Below, piece after piece: positions 23,261-35,803 of a stretch of 64,000 bases of DNA. The notes under the pieces are model-generated. The model ran no database searches, was not told the origin of the DNA, and saw only the letters and a list, made by a program, of their open reading frames with translations. The stretch is from Gymnorhina tibicen (lineage: Eukaryota; Chordata; Aves; Passeriformes; Artamidae): positions 739,565 to 803,564 of the forward strand of contig VXAZ01009309.1 in NCBI GenBank assembly GCA_013399875.1, read 5' to 3'. Positions within the stretch are counted from its first letter, which is position 1. Every line of letters begins with the position of its first letter. The position numbers and the translations under genes were made by a program.

Positions 23261-24939
23261 AGAAAGGAAGGAGTGCAGTCTGAAGTCAAGCTGAATCTTA
23301 TTAAAATTATCTGTTCAATTGTTACATTTGTAGATGGAGTAATTTTGAGGCATTAGCTGAGACACATATGAAAATGTCAGTGTGCCAACTAATGACAATG
23401 AAAGCAAAAGGAATATATCTGTGAAACTCAATAAAGCTCCTTTGCTGGTGACATAAATTTGATGATAATCCGAGGAAATGAATAAGGGACCATCCAGTTT
23501 GAATAGGAATTACCTTTTCTATTAAATCACTTTGCTGTATTTCCACTTGGCCTACATCTTGGTCCTATGCCACAATGAGTCTCTCTCAGTGGACTAAAAA
23601 AAAAAAAAATCCCCACAGGACTAACATTCTCTTGAGCAGTATCTTGAGTGTAAGCCTTGTAACCAATTTCAGACAAACACACTCGAAAAGCAAGGAAAGA
23701 ATTAGTCTCCCCTCCCCACTTCCTGCATCTAAGTGCAGATGAAGTGATTTCCTCATGTACTACATGCGGACATGTCCAGTGACCAGCACCACTGTGCTCT
23801 CCACCCAGGATCTTATGCACAAAAGCTTGCCTTCTTACATAAAGGAAGATAAATCTATACAAATAGACACCGGTATAAATGAAAAGTTCAAAAGTGCTAA
23901 AATGCTAGGAACTTAAGGATTCAGGAGAAAGTCAAATTTTTTAATGGCATATTTTAATATAGTCTCTCACAGTCTTTAAATCCTACCCTTGGCAACTGGT
24001 AGCATGGCTTTTTCTTAGAGCAAGACATGAGACAGTCAGTGATAAGTAATGCTTCTGCAAGTATCATTCAGTTACCACTGTATATTTTTTGCAATTCAAT
24101 ACAATTAAAACCTGCTATAAGTATGCAAACACAGTATGTAGCTTAAGTTACATCCCTGAAGTTACTCTTTGACTACAAAAAGAAAGAAATAAGCTTGTTT
24201 GGCATATCTAAGCTCTCACCCTCAGGTAAAATCTTTTCAGATTCACCCTGCCATTTCTCAAAAAGCATGTTAAGAGGTAAAGTTCAGACTTCTGGAACCT
24301 ATTTAAAGCAAAGAGGCAAGGGTAACACTAAAAGAATCGAGCAACAGCTGCTCGGTCAATAGCCTCAATACAGATGCCTTACAATGGAACAATATCTAAT
24401 GGTCCCCAACAAAAGTGAATGAAAAAGATTTGCTCATCTAGAAGTGTTATCTGATTAAGGATTACCATGATTTATCTTTTCCAGATTTTTAAAAGTTTAT
24501 TCTGAACAGTTTTTCTGTGACCTTGCACAGGAGCAGATTACAAATAAAGTTACTCTTTGCACACATTCTCCTAATCACGTTTCTCCAAATAGCAATTCAT
24601 CCTATTTTGAATTTCACACAATGAATTTCCAGGTTCGCTACTAAGATTATTAGAGGCCTCCAAAACCTCTGAACCTCTTGTCCTTCTGTTAACCAGCTAC
24701 AATCAAATACTACATTACCTGCCAGCTGACTGTACTCAGTCCAACACACTGTATATTAATGTCATCCATTTTGGATCTGGTTTTCAAGGAAAACATGAGC
24801 ACTGGAGAGCATATAGGGTGCTAATTATGCACCCAGTTCTAGCTCACATCACGGAGCTACTCTGCCCAAATCTCTCCACCCTTCTTTCCCTTCAGTGAAT
24901 TTTCCAAAATTTTTCGAGAACTTGGAGATAAACAGATGT
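23261..24939. other. Unannotated non-coding stretch
   Basis: No recognised repeat. A minus-strand frame of 111 codons (23527-23862) includes a poly-A tract translated as phenylalanines and is not supported as a gene. Confidence 0.5.
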
Positions 24940-25697
24940 ATTCAACAAAGGCGAGTGTAAGGTCCTGAACCTAGGGAGGAATAACCCCAAGGTACCAGTA
25001 CAGGTTGGGGGCTGACCTTCTAGAGGGCAGCTCTGCAGAGACGAACCTGGGAGTCTTGGTGGATGACAGGCTGACTATGAGCCAGCAGAGCATCCTTGCT
25101 GACAGGAGAGCCAATGGGATTCTGGGGTGCATTGGGAAGAGTGGGGCCAGCAGGTCAACAGAGGTGATGTTCCCCTCTACTTGGCACAAATGAAGCCACA
25201 TCAGGAGTGCTCTGTTCAGTTCTAGTCTCAACAGGTCAAGAACGACAAGGAACTGCTGGAAAAGGGACCAGCAGAGGCCACAAAGATGATTCAGGGTCTG
25301 GAGCATCTCTCTGATGAGGAGAAACTGCAGGAGCTGGGCCTGTTTAGTCTGGAGAAGACTGAGAGGGGATCTCATCAATCCATACAAACATCTCAAAGGT
25401 GGGTGTCAGGGGGATGGTGCCAGACTCTACTCATGGTGCCCAGAAATAGGACAAGGAGCAATGGCCGTAAACTAAAACACAAGAAGTTCCACCTCAACAT
25501 GAGGAAGAGCTTCTTTATGTTGGGGTTGGCAGAGCACTGGAACAGGCTGCCCAAGGAGAGCATGGAGTCTCCTCTAGAGACATTCCAAAGGCACCTGAAT
25601 GGCCCCTGTGTCACTTTAGGTGACCCTGCCTTGGCAGGGCAGTTGGACTGGATGATCTCCAGGGGCTCTTTCCAACCCTAATCATCCTGTGATTCCT
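24940..25697 (+). mobile_element. 5'-truncated CR1 LINE, plus strand (ORF2 C-terminal part and 3' UTR)
   Basis: Seen: aaggcgagtgtaaggtcctg near the left end, and ggaacaggctgcccaaggag with ggactggatgatctccaggg near the right end, are CR1 hallmarks. The element ends with gggctctttccaaccctaat and a degenerate attc-type tail. It covers the last part of ORF2 (reverse transcriptase side) and the 3' UTR, about 758 bp, and has no 5' region. CR1 inserts by target-primed reverse transcription and is typically truncated without clear target duplications, as here. Several frameshifts and stops show it is old and immobile. It forms an inverted pair with the minus-strand CR1 at 27.2 kb. Confidence 0.92.
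25005..25681 (+). pseudogene. CR1 ORF2 C-terminal remnant (broken reverse-transcriptase ORF)
   Basis: Two pieces in different frames carry ORF2 C-terminal similarity: 25005-25193 (with LGVLVDDRLTMSQQ and ANGILGCIGKS) and 25286-25681 (with LQELGLFSLEKTE, RSNGRKLKHKKFHLNMRKSF and EHWNRLPKE). These follow the order expected downstream of the CR1 reverse-transcriptase palm. The catalytic YADD region lies upstream and is missing. The frame change between the pieces and the absence of the N-terminal part make it non-functional. It is a LINE remnant, not a host gene. The minus-strand frame 24971-25396 is its shadow. Confidence 0.85.
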
Positions 25698-27230
25698 TAA
25701 TTTTATAGTAAGTTAAGTTTAAAAATAATGAAGCTTACAACAATAAGGAAAAATAGGGAATGTGTGTATGTTATTTATATAAAATCAGCAGAAGTGTAAG
25801 TATCCTGAACTACACAATAGTTACATTCATTCTACGTGAGTAAAACATTCTTATTTTCATGTCATATTTAAGAAATTGAAGAATGTTGTTCTGACCCAAG
25901 CAACCCATTACAGATACTATGTCGTCTTTAAACCTTTTTGGTAAACTACTGATGTTAACATCTACAATTTGCACCTCAGCATAAACTAATTTCTCTACCT
26001 TTTTAGTTCATTTATTTGAATTATATACAGCCAGTTCTTTCAAACTTTCACTGTGACAATAGATATTATGTAGAAAAGAATATCTACCATTTAACAAAAC
26101 AAATAGAAATCTTCCCTTTCGAGCTGTTGGGTAAGACACAGGTACAGATACTAAAACCTCTGTGCACCAGTTCCACTGGGAAGCTTATTAAAGCTTATTC
26201 CAGAGAACCTCACTATTTCTGAACCATGTTTGTGTCTGAACTTCCTGTACAAATTCATACTTCCCAGGAGACAAGTTCAGCACAGAAATCTGTAAATCAG
26301 TAGAATCCATGTGAATCTGTGAAGTCAATTTTCATGATAACGGAAGAACAGAGTTTGAGAGTTTGCATGTGCCCTCTGTAGTTAAGGACAGCTTTAAATA
26401 TATCTTCTCTGCTTTGGTGTTATGTTTTTTGAGCATTACATCTTTTTTTTTTTTTACCAGAAAATGACCAATGTAAATAACTGTACAATTTACTAATAAA
26501 GGAGAAGGAAGAGGATCACTTGTCTTCCCATTTTAGCCATCTTGCTTTCCAGTAAACTTGTCTCAAAGACATCATCATTAAAAAAAGAAAAAAACACAAA
26601 CCCACAACTGCTTTTGCCCTTCATATCTCATATTATTTTACATGAAGGCACTCACAGACTTCAATAAATAAATAAATATATACACACATGCTACTCTTCA
26701 CAGGGTCATCCTTTAAATCCATCTCTCACACACTTCCAAGGTAACAGATCCTGTTTAGGTATTAAACACATTTGTTAGCAATGTTTAGAACATTTTGCTA
26801 TTTCCTCTGACAACCATATAAAAATATTATGGTCTTCCAATGCCTAAAAGCAAACTAATATTGATGTTATCCCCTTCATCTGAAGGGTGGGGGATTTTTT
26901 GTTGGGTTTGGGGGTGGTGTGGGTAGTGGGGGAAGGGGTTGTTTTTCATAGATCATGAAGCTATGCTCATTGGTCCAAAGGAAAAGCAAACTTTTCAATA
27001 AGCCATAGAAGTCATCCTAGAGAATGTTAAATGTAAACTAAAGCAAATGACCAAGGGGAAAAAAAAAAAAGGTTGACTTAGAGGAAAATGTCTCAGATTT
27101 TTCATAGAATTGCTTCAAATCTCTGAGTTTGATAAACACTCAGCTCTAGAAGTCATCTTCTTTACACTACACACCATTCCAATCTTTGTAATTAAAACTC
27201 TGAGGCTTTACATATCCTGAAAGAGTCATA
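25698..27230. other. Spacer between two inverted CR1 copies
   Basis: AT-rich unique sequence containing an oligo-T run (about 26442-26455), an AATA/TA microsatellite (26663-26682) and the G-quadruplex motif at 26.9 kb. There is no coding potential that I recognise. Confidence 0.5.
26904..26938 (+). other. G-quadruplex motif with several alternative G-runs
   Basis: G-runs at 26904-26906 (3), 26910-26914 (5), 26921-26923 (3), 26928-26932 (5) and 26935-26938 (4) have loops of at most 6 nt. Two more runs lie upstream (26885-26893). It sits inside the spacer between the inverted CR1 copies. Confidence 0.65.
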
Positions 27231-27675
27231 AATCGCAGAATCAGAACAGTCCGGGTTGGAAGGCACCTTTAGGGATCATCTATTCCACCCAATCCCCCTG
27301 CAATAAGCAGGGATATCTCAACTAGATCAGGTCACCCACATCTCCATCCAAGCTCACCTCGAATGTGCCCAGGGATGGGGCCTCTACCACCTCTTGAGAA
27401 AACCTGTTCCAGTTTACCACCCTCAGAGTAAAAAGCTCCTCCTAATATCTAATCTAAACCTACCCTCTTTTCAGTTTAAAATCTTATTCTACGACATGCC
27501 CGTGTGAAGTGACCCTCTCCAGCCTTCTCGTAAGCCCCCTTTAGGTACTGCAAGATTGTCTAAAAGGTCTCTCCAGAGCCTTCTCTTCTCCAGGCTGAAG
27601 AACCCCAGCTCTCTTGGCCTGGTCTCATAGGAGAGGTTCTCCAGTCCTTTGGTCATATCTTCCCAAAAGCAGACA
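27231..27675 (-). mobile_element. 5'-truncated CR1 LINE, minus strand
   Basis: The plus strand reads aatcgcagaatcagaacagt and then gggttggaaggcacc at the left end, the reverse complement of a CR1 3' end. Further right come the ctcttctccaggctgaagaa and cctggtctcataggagaggt strings, which are antisense to the ORF2 C-terminus. The element is therefore inserted on the minus strand with its 3' end at the left, and it is truncated on the right at about 27675. Its ORF2 segment is homologous to part of the plus-strand CR1 at 25.3-25.7 kb, 1.5 kb away and in the opposite direction. Confidence 0.9.
27489..27675 (-). pseudogene. CR1 ORF2 C-terminal remnant, minus strand
   Basis: The minus-strand frame contains GLENLSYETRPRELGFFSLE and, just after, KRRLWRDLL, the same ORF2 C-terminal motif as in the plus-strand CR1 remnant. 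The frame ends early at 27489 and lacks all upstream reverse-transcriptase motifs. Confidence 0.8.
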
Positions 27676-30600
27676 AAGCCTATTCTCTTCTCTCCTGAAG
27701 GTGAGAAAGATTTGTATAAATACACTATGGCTGGAGTATCCTAATTTTTAATAGTAGTTTAAATTCCTGTCTATCTAAAAGGAGGACAGAGATTTCTGTA
27801 AAGTGAAGCAGACTGAGAATGCGTATGGAAATGCTAGCACAAAGTGAAATGAGTTCCTATCATGAAACAGACATGCATTTGCACTTCACAAATAGTGATT
27901 TTAACCCATTTTCAGATTAAAGGCAATGAATAGCAGCCATCCCTTAGAATGCTAGAAAGAGCACTGTTCATAAGACTGCACCCTTTTCATCACTGGTGAT
28001 GCTCTAAATGCAGAGTAAACAGCAAACTGGAATTACAAAGACTGATGTCCTTTTAGTTCCTGCCACTTACTCTAGAGATTAAATTCACACATGTATCCAA
28101 AAGATGATGACAATGAAAAATTTACTTTCAACATGCTGATAAAGAATGATAACTTCTCCCTACCAGAACTTTCCCAAATTTCACAACAGCCTATAACTAT
28201 TGGTTATAGTACTGCTCTAAACAATACTTTCTGCCTCCATTAATAAAAAAAAATCTACTTTTCTGCTTGTGCAGAAGCCATGCTGTATTTCAAACACATT
28301 ACATTTTCAAGACCACTGAATTAATGATCAAGTGCAAGCAAGACCTCAAGTTACCCCAACATTCTCATTGAAACTTGCCACAGTTTTCTAAATGTGTCAC
28401 TTCAAAGTGACTAAATGACAATGTTTGTTTCCTCTGTTAACCTTTCTTACTTTCCCGTTAAAACACCTGTTTGGAAAGAAGCAGAAATGGGAATGCATGT
28501 ACACAATAGGCTGATAAAAATATTACATTTTTATAAAATATGTTTAATAATAAAAGCAAAAAAGCCAAGATGTTGGTATTCTGCTGGTATTCTTTCATTG
28601 TCCGATATGCATCGTTTGTAAAACATTAAAAAAAAACATTAGTGCAATTTCAAAATGCAAATAGTACTCAGCATCCCAAAGACTGAGATACCTCAAAGAA
28701 CATTATTACAGCATTAGGAAAGCTCCATGGATCTCATGTATGAATGAGCATACACTAAAGGAAGATTCTGTACAAATGCTGTTATCCCAGTTGAACGGGA
28801 ACAATTCCGAATAGCAGATATATAGAACCAGCACTATCACTCATGAACCAAGCACTTAAGAGACAATGCTAGTTTAGTTTTGCACTATTTCTTTTGATCT
28901 CACTTAACTTTTTTTTCATATTTTATTCTTTTTTTTTTTAACAAAAGGTGCAACTTCAGCTTACTCTGTATCTTGGTCTCTCCTATCAACATGATAACAA
29001 ATTAAGCCTTATATGTAAAGCTATTTTCAACAATTTTACTTACTATAGAAACTATATGTTGTATCTTTTTTTAGTCATTCATACACCAACACAGACATCC
29101 AAATAGGATTAAATAATAATTTAAGAGTCTGTTTTCTCATCATCAAAAGGGTTAAAATGTCTTTTTCCCTACCTCCAAACAGTGACTGCATTTTCCCTTC
29201 CTCATTTATCCTAACTGCTAAAGAGAAATACAGACTTCTTCAGAGCTAGCAGTTTTGCTTAACTCACTTAAGAATAAAGATTCAAGGCTCTGAGCTTCCA
29301 CCCTTACCACCATCAATTCTAGTTCCACCTGAAATTTAAAATACTAAAGTGATTGTGGTGAATTTCTGGGAGTCAATCTTTCTGGCTGAATGGTTGTCTT
29401 GTTGATGGAGAATGGCAGTTGTCCCTGAGGAGAAGGGTAATAGCAGGATTTTGTCTTTTCCTTTAAGTCAGACTAACCACATACTGCTGCTGAGTCAGCC
29501 ATACCTGCAAGCAGACGGCAATCATAACCTTCTTGATCAAGTCTACCTTTCCCAGGAGCACAGCTGGACACAAAATAACCACTAATGTCACCCAAGTGAT
29601 GTTCTGGCTTGAATATATTAGGAGACCAACCCAATATTTTTCTCATAGCAGAACATTATAGTTCAAGATGAAAGAGCTAGAAAGGTTACCACACTAGAAA
29701 AACAAACCAAAACAACCAATCAACCTAATGGAAGTGTACTTAAAATGTACTGCAATATTCTAGCTCAAGTTACAGACAAGTTATGAATGTTAATAAATAA
29801 ATTATTTTACTTGAAGCCTGCCATTTTTAATAGCAAGCAATAGAAAATGTATGATCCTGTGTGGAGTAAGGGATTTCTTGCATTGTTTATATGCAGGTAC
29901 ACATTATATATGTTAAAAAATATATCAGCCTATGCTTTTTAAATACATGGTTCACTTGACTGATGGTTATTTCTACACTGGTTGTAAACTTTGTAGTAGG
30001 CAATTACATCCATTTGGAGGCCAAGCTTCTGAAATACATTGCACCAGGGCATGCTGGCTGTTGTTAGGTTTATCTAACTGCCATAGCAACTGCAGCCAGA
30101 ATATAAAGAGCTTCTCAAAGAGGCAACTTTACATAAGGTCAACAAGTCCCCTGACAACAATTTCATATAGTGCTCAATCTCAGACACACAGCCAAATCTT
30201 TGTTCTCTTCATAATCCTTAGGCAAAAAAAAAGCTAATGACAATCACAGGCAACATATTAAATTATAGTATTTTCAGCACAGCTGGGATTCCATTCTATA
30301 AATAATTTTAAAACTATTACCCAACAACGTATTGCGATAAAGAGCTGACAAAGGTCTTGCTCAATAAGCAGTTAACAGCGTGGTTTTGCTACTAGGGATG
30401 AAGGATTTTCTTTCTAAAAAGATTTTTCTTTTCTAAATGCCTATGGTGACTTTTCAGGTGCTTCTATAAACACATCACTGTCACTTACAATCAGTGGACG
30501 TTTCCTTTTGTTGAAAGTTAAAATTAATAAAATCTTGAGAATCAAAATAGCAACAACTACCATAATCAGACTCTTCCATGCTTTATAACTGTACTATTAT

Positions 30601-32999
30601 ACAGCACAAATGGGCTTATTCAGCAAAAGGAGATGCTCTCAAAAAATATACCAAAACACTTCATAAAATATTGTGCACACTTGATGGGGAATTCTATCTT
30701 TTCTAATCAAAATGCTATCAAAAAAAACTTTAAGTGTAATTCTATGACAACTAAGTAGGTAAAAAATGGCAGGTTCACTCAATAGGTCTTCTACCAATAC
30801 TTCCTTGCAATTCTGTGTTCTTGGTTCCTCATGGGCCTTTTTAATCTGAGAAATACTAAATTAAAGGGTGGAAAAATAAAGCATTAAATTAATATAAACA
30901 ATTTATTTCTTCCTCATCAAGAATATGAGATTTAGAGGATCCATGTGCAACACTTCATAACAAACAGAACTCTAAAATCTTATTTCATAGTGAAATAATG
31001 AAAAATATTTAGCATTTTAATCACATTCCTATATTATATAAATTTTATTTAAAATATTCCCTTCTATAACTGAACAGGAGGAAACACACTAAGTGCATAC
31101 CTAAAAACAAATGACCTTCCAACAGCTGCTTGCATTTAAATTTGCCCCAACAGTCTGAACACTAGACCCATATCCCATGAATACTTTTAGCCAATTCAAG
31201 TCTTGAAACTATGTCCAAAAAACAATCAAAAGAACTCAGGACAATTGCAGAAAACAAACTACTTGCATTTTCAAAGCAGATGTTTGATACCTAGAAAGCG
31301 AAACAAAAAAAAACATGAAGCCAGGCATTTTGCAAGGTCAGAGAAAGAAGTTCAAGAAGTTTCTATCATGTCTGCCAAATTTTTATTGCCTTTAAAGTTT
31401 TTTGAAAGTATTTTAATATTTTGATTTTCAAATCCATTCCATCACATCTGGTTCTCATATTAAGCTCTTCTTCCAAGCCTGCAGTAGCTACTATCATATT
31501 GCCTACAGAAACAATACCTGGCTCTCTAACCCAAGAGCTATACCTTCAAGAGAACCAGCAATGATCAACCACCTAGTCAACCTGGCACCACACTGCTATG
31601 CAAGAAAGATAACATACAGACAGAAGAGTAACTTTTACTCTAACCAAGCTCAGATAAGTGAAGCTCTTCCAGCTGACAATGCAACATAAAGTCACTGTGT
31701 ATTAGTCTCTTGGTTCAAGCAAAGGTAATCAACAGGTGAATTCCATTTGAATTAATACTGTGATCTCCCCTTTTAGAGGAGTTTTAAACTGCATTCATAG
31801 TTAGCACTCCCCAAAAAAGCTTAGAGGATGCAGGTGGGTGGGACAATTGATTTTGGCTGTTGCTCCTTCCTTGAAAGCAATAGTGGTTTATCATTATTGG
31901 ATGGTGTCACAGCACACAGAAAAATGAAAAGCACATCACTAGAGAGAGTTCTGAAAGCGACATTGAAAAAAAAGTTGCTCTCAGTCCAACACACACTGAT
32001 CCCGAGTCTTGACATTCAGTCACTTGGGTGAGAAAAATGGCTAACACATACAGCAGTACAGCACCTCTTCTGTCCCTGAAGTCCATGAGTTTACCCCAGC
32101 AAATAAAACTGACTAAGGAACTCCAGAAGGAAGACTTCTTCAGACGGAAGAAACACAATCTCAACAGGTCCGTGACACTGGACTAGCTGCTGCCGGCTGC
32201 TAACAGGAAGGACAGAGGCTAGACAGCGCTCCAAGATAAAGATACCTGTATATTCCTGGAGCAAACACTCAGAGAAATGACAACTTCTTTTGAGTGCCAT
32301 AGCCCTCAGTACATTTGTTGCATTTTCTTTTTAGTAGAAACAAAAGAATTAGATTTCATGCCATCAATCCTTCAAAGCTATACTTGTCTTTTCATTAAAC
32401 AGCAAAAGCATTTACCTCAAATATTTTCAGATAAAAATCTCTAGTGATCCTGAAATGTTAAGCTGCTCAATCCCCCATAGCCATGACAATTCTGCAAAAT
32501 TACTTAATGCAAAGGCTAGAGGCCTGCAGAGCAGAGCTGATTCCTCCCAAAGGATAACTCCCCTCCCCAGCTGGATGCAGTTCTCTCTGGGAACTACTTT
32601 ATGACATCCATCTCTAAAATTATTCAGGTCAGTTCCACTTAGAACAGAGTGTTAAGAACACCTGAAGAGCACAGACCTAACACCCCAGAAGGCTACACAC
32701 GTTGCTTTTTTATGCATTAATGTCTCACAACTTTTACAGTGTTCCCTTCCACATTCCAGAGATGTGAAAGCGGCTCAGCACTTCATACACAGATTATATT
32801 ACTTGCATCTGAAACGGGTTTTTTCCCTCCCCCTGTCCCACATTAAACTATATTTGTTCTGGTTGTGTGGGAGAGGCCAGTTCTAGCTGTAGTTACACTC
32901 TAACATTACTGTAAAGCAATATCATGCTGCCATGCAATAGCTCTTTAATGTCAACCATAACCTTCATAAATGGGTTTGTAACGAGAAACCCTTGTTTGT
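27676..32999. other. Unannotated AT-rich non-coding stretch
   Basis: Unique sequence with many short homopolymer runs. The longest frame (101 codons, 29932-30237) has no resemblance to a known family. No recognisable transposon was found. Confidence 0.5.
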
Positions 33000-33300
33000 C
33001 ATTCAGTAGGTATGATTGATGCTATGTGAGTGAAGTGTAGCCACAGTGACCATCTCAATAACATGAACAGCTGCCAAATATTCATTTAGCAGAATGAGTT
33101 TAAAAAACTTTGAGCAGATTGCTTTCACAAGGCTGCTTTCAACAAAAGGAAACATAATTAACGAGCTAATATCAGCATGTGTCTGGCTAAGCTAATGAAT
33201 ATCAAATTACACAGAATCCTGTATAAATCATCATTATCCTGAATTTTAATTGAACTTGCAATTAAACATGACAAATTTTATATACACTAAACCTTTAATT
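33000..33300. other. Candidate conserved non-coding element, TAAT-rich
   Basis: A dense set of homeodomain-type cores (taatta at 33155-33160, two gctaat strings and further attaat-like cores) lies in high-complexity sequence. It includes a perfect palindrome, tttaattg / 6-nt loop / caattaaa, at 33245-33266. It has no transposon similarity and no open frame. A regulatory role is inference from this texture. Confidence 0.35.
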
Positions 33301-33395
33301 TATACTTTCAAATAAGAAATAATTTATCATTTTTAGTATTTCATAGTTAATTTCCCAATATGTACACTTCTAATTAACAAGGACAGACAAGCTTT

Positions 33396-33424
33396 AAAAA
33401 AAAAAAAAAAAAAGAAAAAAAAAA
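33396..33424. repeat. A-rich tract (29 nt with one G)
   Basis: Eighteen A, one G (33414) and ten A. It could be the tail of a retrocopy, but I see no recognisable cDNA upstream of it, so a plain homopolymer is the simplest reading. Confidence 0.8.
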
Positions 33425-35370
33425 CACACCAAAACCTGCTGAATAGCTCCATTGGTTACATCGACTTTCAACAGATTAAAATCAGAGCCCAAAAACTTAG
33501 AACAGTGCAGCAAACCACTGGTTCTGCAAATCATATTTAATTTCAAACTCATCCTTTGAATACCATATGCAGCTAGAAGAGAACTGAGCTGCAGCAATGT
33601 CTAAGGGGCAACTTAAAATCTGGGTTAGCTTCCTGCAAAAGACGCAAGAGTTTTGAAACAAATTCTTAATAACTTAAAAACATCTTAAAAAAGTAATAAC
33701 TTTGCAATGCACTATTTATACAGTTTCTTAATCTTATTGTCATTATGGACTAGAGCTGTCATCATATAAAATAGTGCTTCTTGACAAAAGAGTACCTTAT
33801 TCATTATCTAGTTTAATCTTAATTATAGTCCCTCATTTATGATCATTCCCTTTTGCTTATCTCCAGTATCATCCAAGAACGTGAAGAGAAGGATTCCTTT
33901 CCCCACCTCCTAATACTCATACGCTCCAGTTACTTTTTCTGTTTCATCAAAATATTACAGTTTCTATTCTTTTCTAAAGAGAAAAATTTGACTCACTGAA
34001 ATAAAATAAATGGGTCTTACAGCTGTGAACGTGGAGTTTAGAGACAGAAGCAGCTGCATCACTGAAAGCAGGCACAAAGTTGTGTCAGCACAGCTAACTC
34101 AGCTGGAAGAGTGGGAGGAAAAAAAAATACCAGGACAGCCATGCCAGCAAAATCTGTGGTATAGAGATGGTCAGGATGGCATGAATGTGCATTTGTTGAA
34201 GGAGTTTCAACAACAGTAGATGAAAATGCTCCTTCTTCTGGCATACCTTGCTCTCTCCTAGGAGACTGCCAGCAGAATTATGCTGGCACAACTGGCAAGA
34301 CAGTGTCCTAAAACGGGCAAGCCCCTGGCTAGGAAAGGCTAGGCACAACTAAATGGCACTCACATGGAAAATGTGGTCAAACCCCAACTGCAATTAACAT
34401 CTATATGGCTGCACTGAAGATTTCAACACTTTCAGACACAAGTCTGATCAAAAGCTCAAGATAGAGCATACAAAAAATTAAAGAAAGTATTCTCAGATAC
34501 TCAAGATTTTTAAAACTTGCTTTCATTCAGTTCCCTAACACTATTCATCCTTCAAAAGCAGATGGATGTTTTAAAATCCTTATTACAAAGAAGAGTCTTC
34601 ATCATGCAACTTGCTGAACCTTCAAGACAATGCACATTGTGAAGTCTCATTGCTTGCTGACCATAGCAGGGAAACAACTGGGGAAATAAAAGGATGAAAC
34701 TAAAAGAAACTGAAAGCTTCTCCCACTAGGAAACAGCTTTAGGAATTCTATTAATTCCCACAGCAAATTAGGTCAACAGCTTTCATATTTACAGCACTCA
34801 GCAGTTAAAGAGTGAAATTTCTGATTTAATGAGCAGTAGAATTAGGGATACAACAGGCAATTTCTGCTACTACTGTTAATTATAGTTAACATGTTTGGGT
34901 GCTTCTTGCAGTCCTTGCTTTTCCTCAAGCCATGTACATACTTTATTATTTTATTTTTATCCACTGTTCTGCCTGCTCTCCTAGGTATTTAGTACCTGGC
35001 TATGCTCATAATTTTTTGAACACGCTTAAGCATGAACTCATCTGTCCATGCTGACTAACTGAGATCTGGATATCCTAGAAGAAGCTCAAATGTTTTCAGA
35101 CCACTTGAAGGAAAGCCTCTGTCATGCAGCTCAGCAGGACTTCATTCCTATACATCCATTTCCCCAAAATGCTTTGAGAAATGCAAAGCAAAAAACCCAG
35201 AAGAAATAGTAGGGACTCAGTGAGTGATTTCCAGAATTATTTCTCCACCTTGTTGGTACAGTTCCACAAGTTACTTAGTGCCTAACAGAAATCAGAGACA
35301 AAAGGCAATTAATCAGCACAGTAGTATCCATCTTTGGTTAGAGCTTCCTAACTACTGAGATATTGTTGTG
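33425..35370. other. Unannotated non-coding stretch
   Basis: No recognised repeat or exon. Overlapping frames on both strands at 34010-34348 are unremarkable. Confidence 0.5.
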
Positions 35371-35475
35371 ATTCTGCCACTGCCTAACTATATGATCTTC
35401 AATAACTACTCTGCCTCTCTGTCTCCCCATTTATTCTCTCAGAAAGAAGTATGCTGATGCCTAACTCACACAACA
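35371..35475 (+). mobile_element. MIR-like SINE relic
   Basis: attctgccactgcctaacta, then tatgatcttcaataact and ctgcctctctgtctccccat, follow the order of the MIR core (ctgccactta…tgtgacctt…aagttact…cctctctg…cctcatctgtaaaat). Divergence is high, as expected for a very old element. The tail (tgatgcctaactcac) still resembles the region before the MIR 3' end. Confidence 0.6.
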
Positions 35476-35712
35476 ATCTTTTTTTTCCTCCGCTAATAAA
35501 TCCTTCTACCGAATATTTGCACACTTTTGCTCCCATATTTCCCGTTCAATCCACATGCAGAGCCCTCACCTTTCTGACACCACTCCTTCTGCAAACACAC
35601 ATTCTAGTCAGCAAAAATAACATTGCCTACCCATCACTGAGAACAAATAAATGAATTAACTCAGACATAATTCTCCTCTAGGTTTTCCTAGTGCATTTTG
35701 CATTGTCTGTCT

Positions 35713-35803
35713 ACTTAGATTACAAGCCCCTCAGAGCAAGGACACATTGTCTTGTTTGACTTGTACAGCTCTGAGCACACTGTTTGCACATAAATAATAT
35801 TAA
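35713..35803 (+). mobile_element. L2/CR1-type LINE 3'-tail relic
   Basis: acttagattacaagcccctc, then agagcaaggac, tgtcttgtt and tgtacagctctgagcaca match the order of the conserved L2-type tail (tagactgtaagctcc…gggcagggac…gtcttgtt…agcgcctagcaca). It lies 240 bp after the MIR-like relic in the same orientation. The exact family is not decidable by eye. Confidence 0.5.

Noticed and set aside
24971..25396. 141-codon minus-strand frame
   Set aside because: It is the antisense shadow of the plus-strand CR1 ORF2 remnant.
33396..33424. Poly-A tail of a processed pseudogene
   Set aside because: No cDNA-like or ORF-like sequence precedes the tract, and no target duplication was found by eye.
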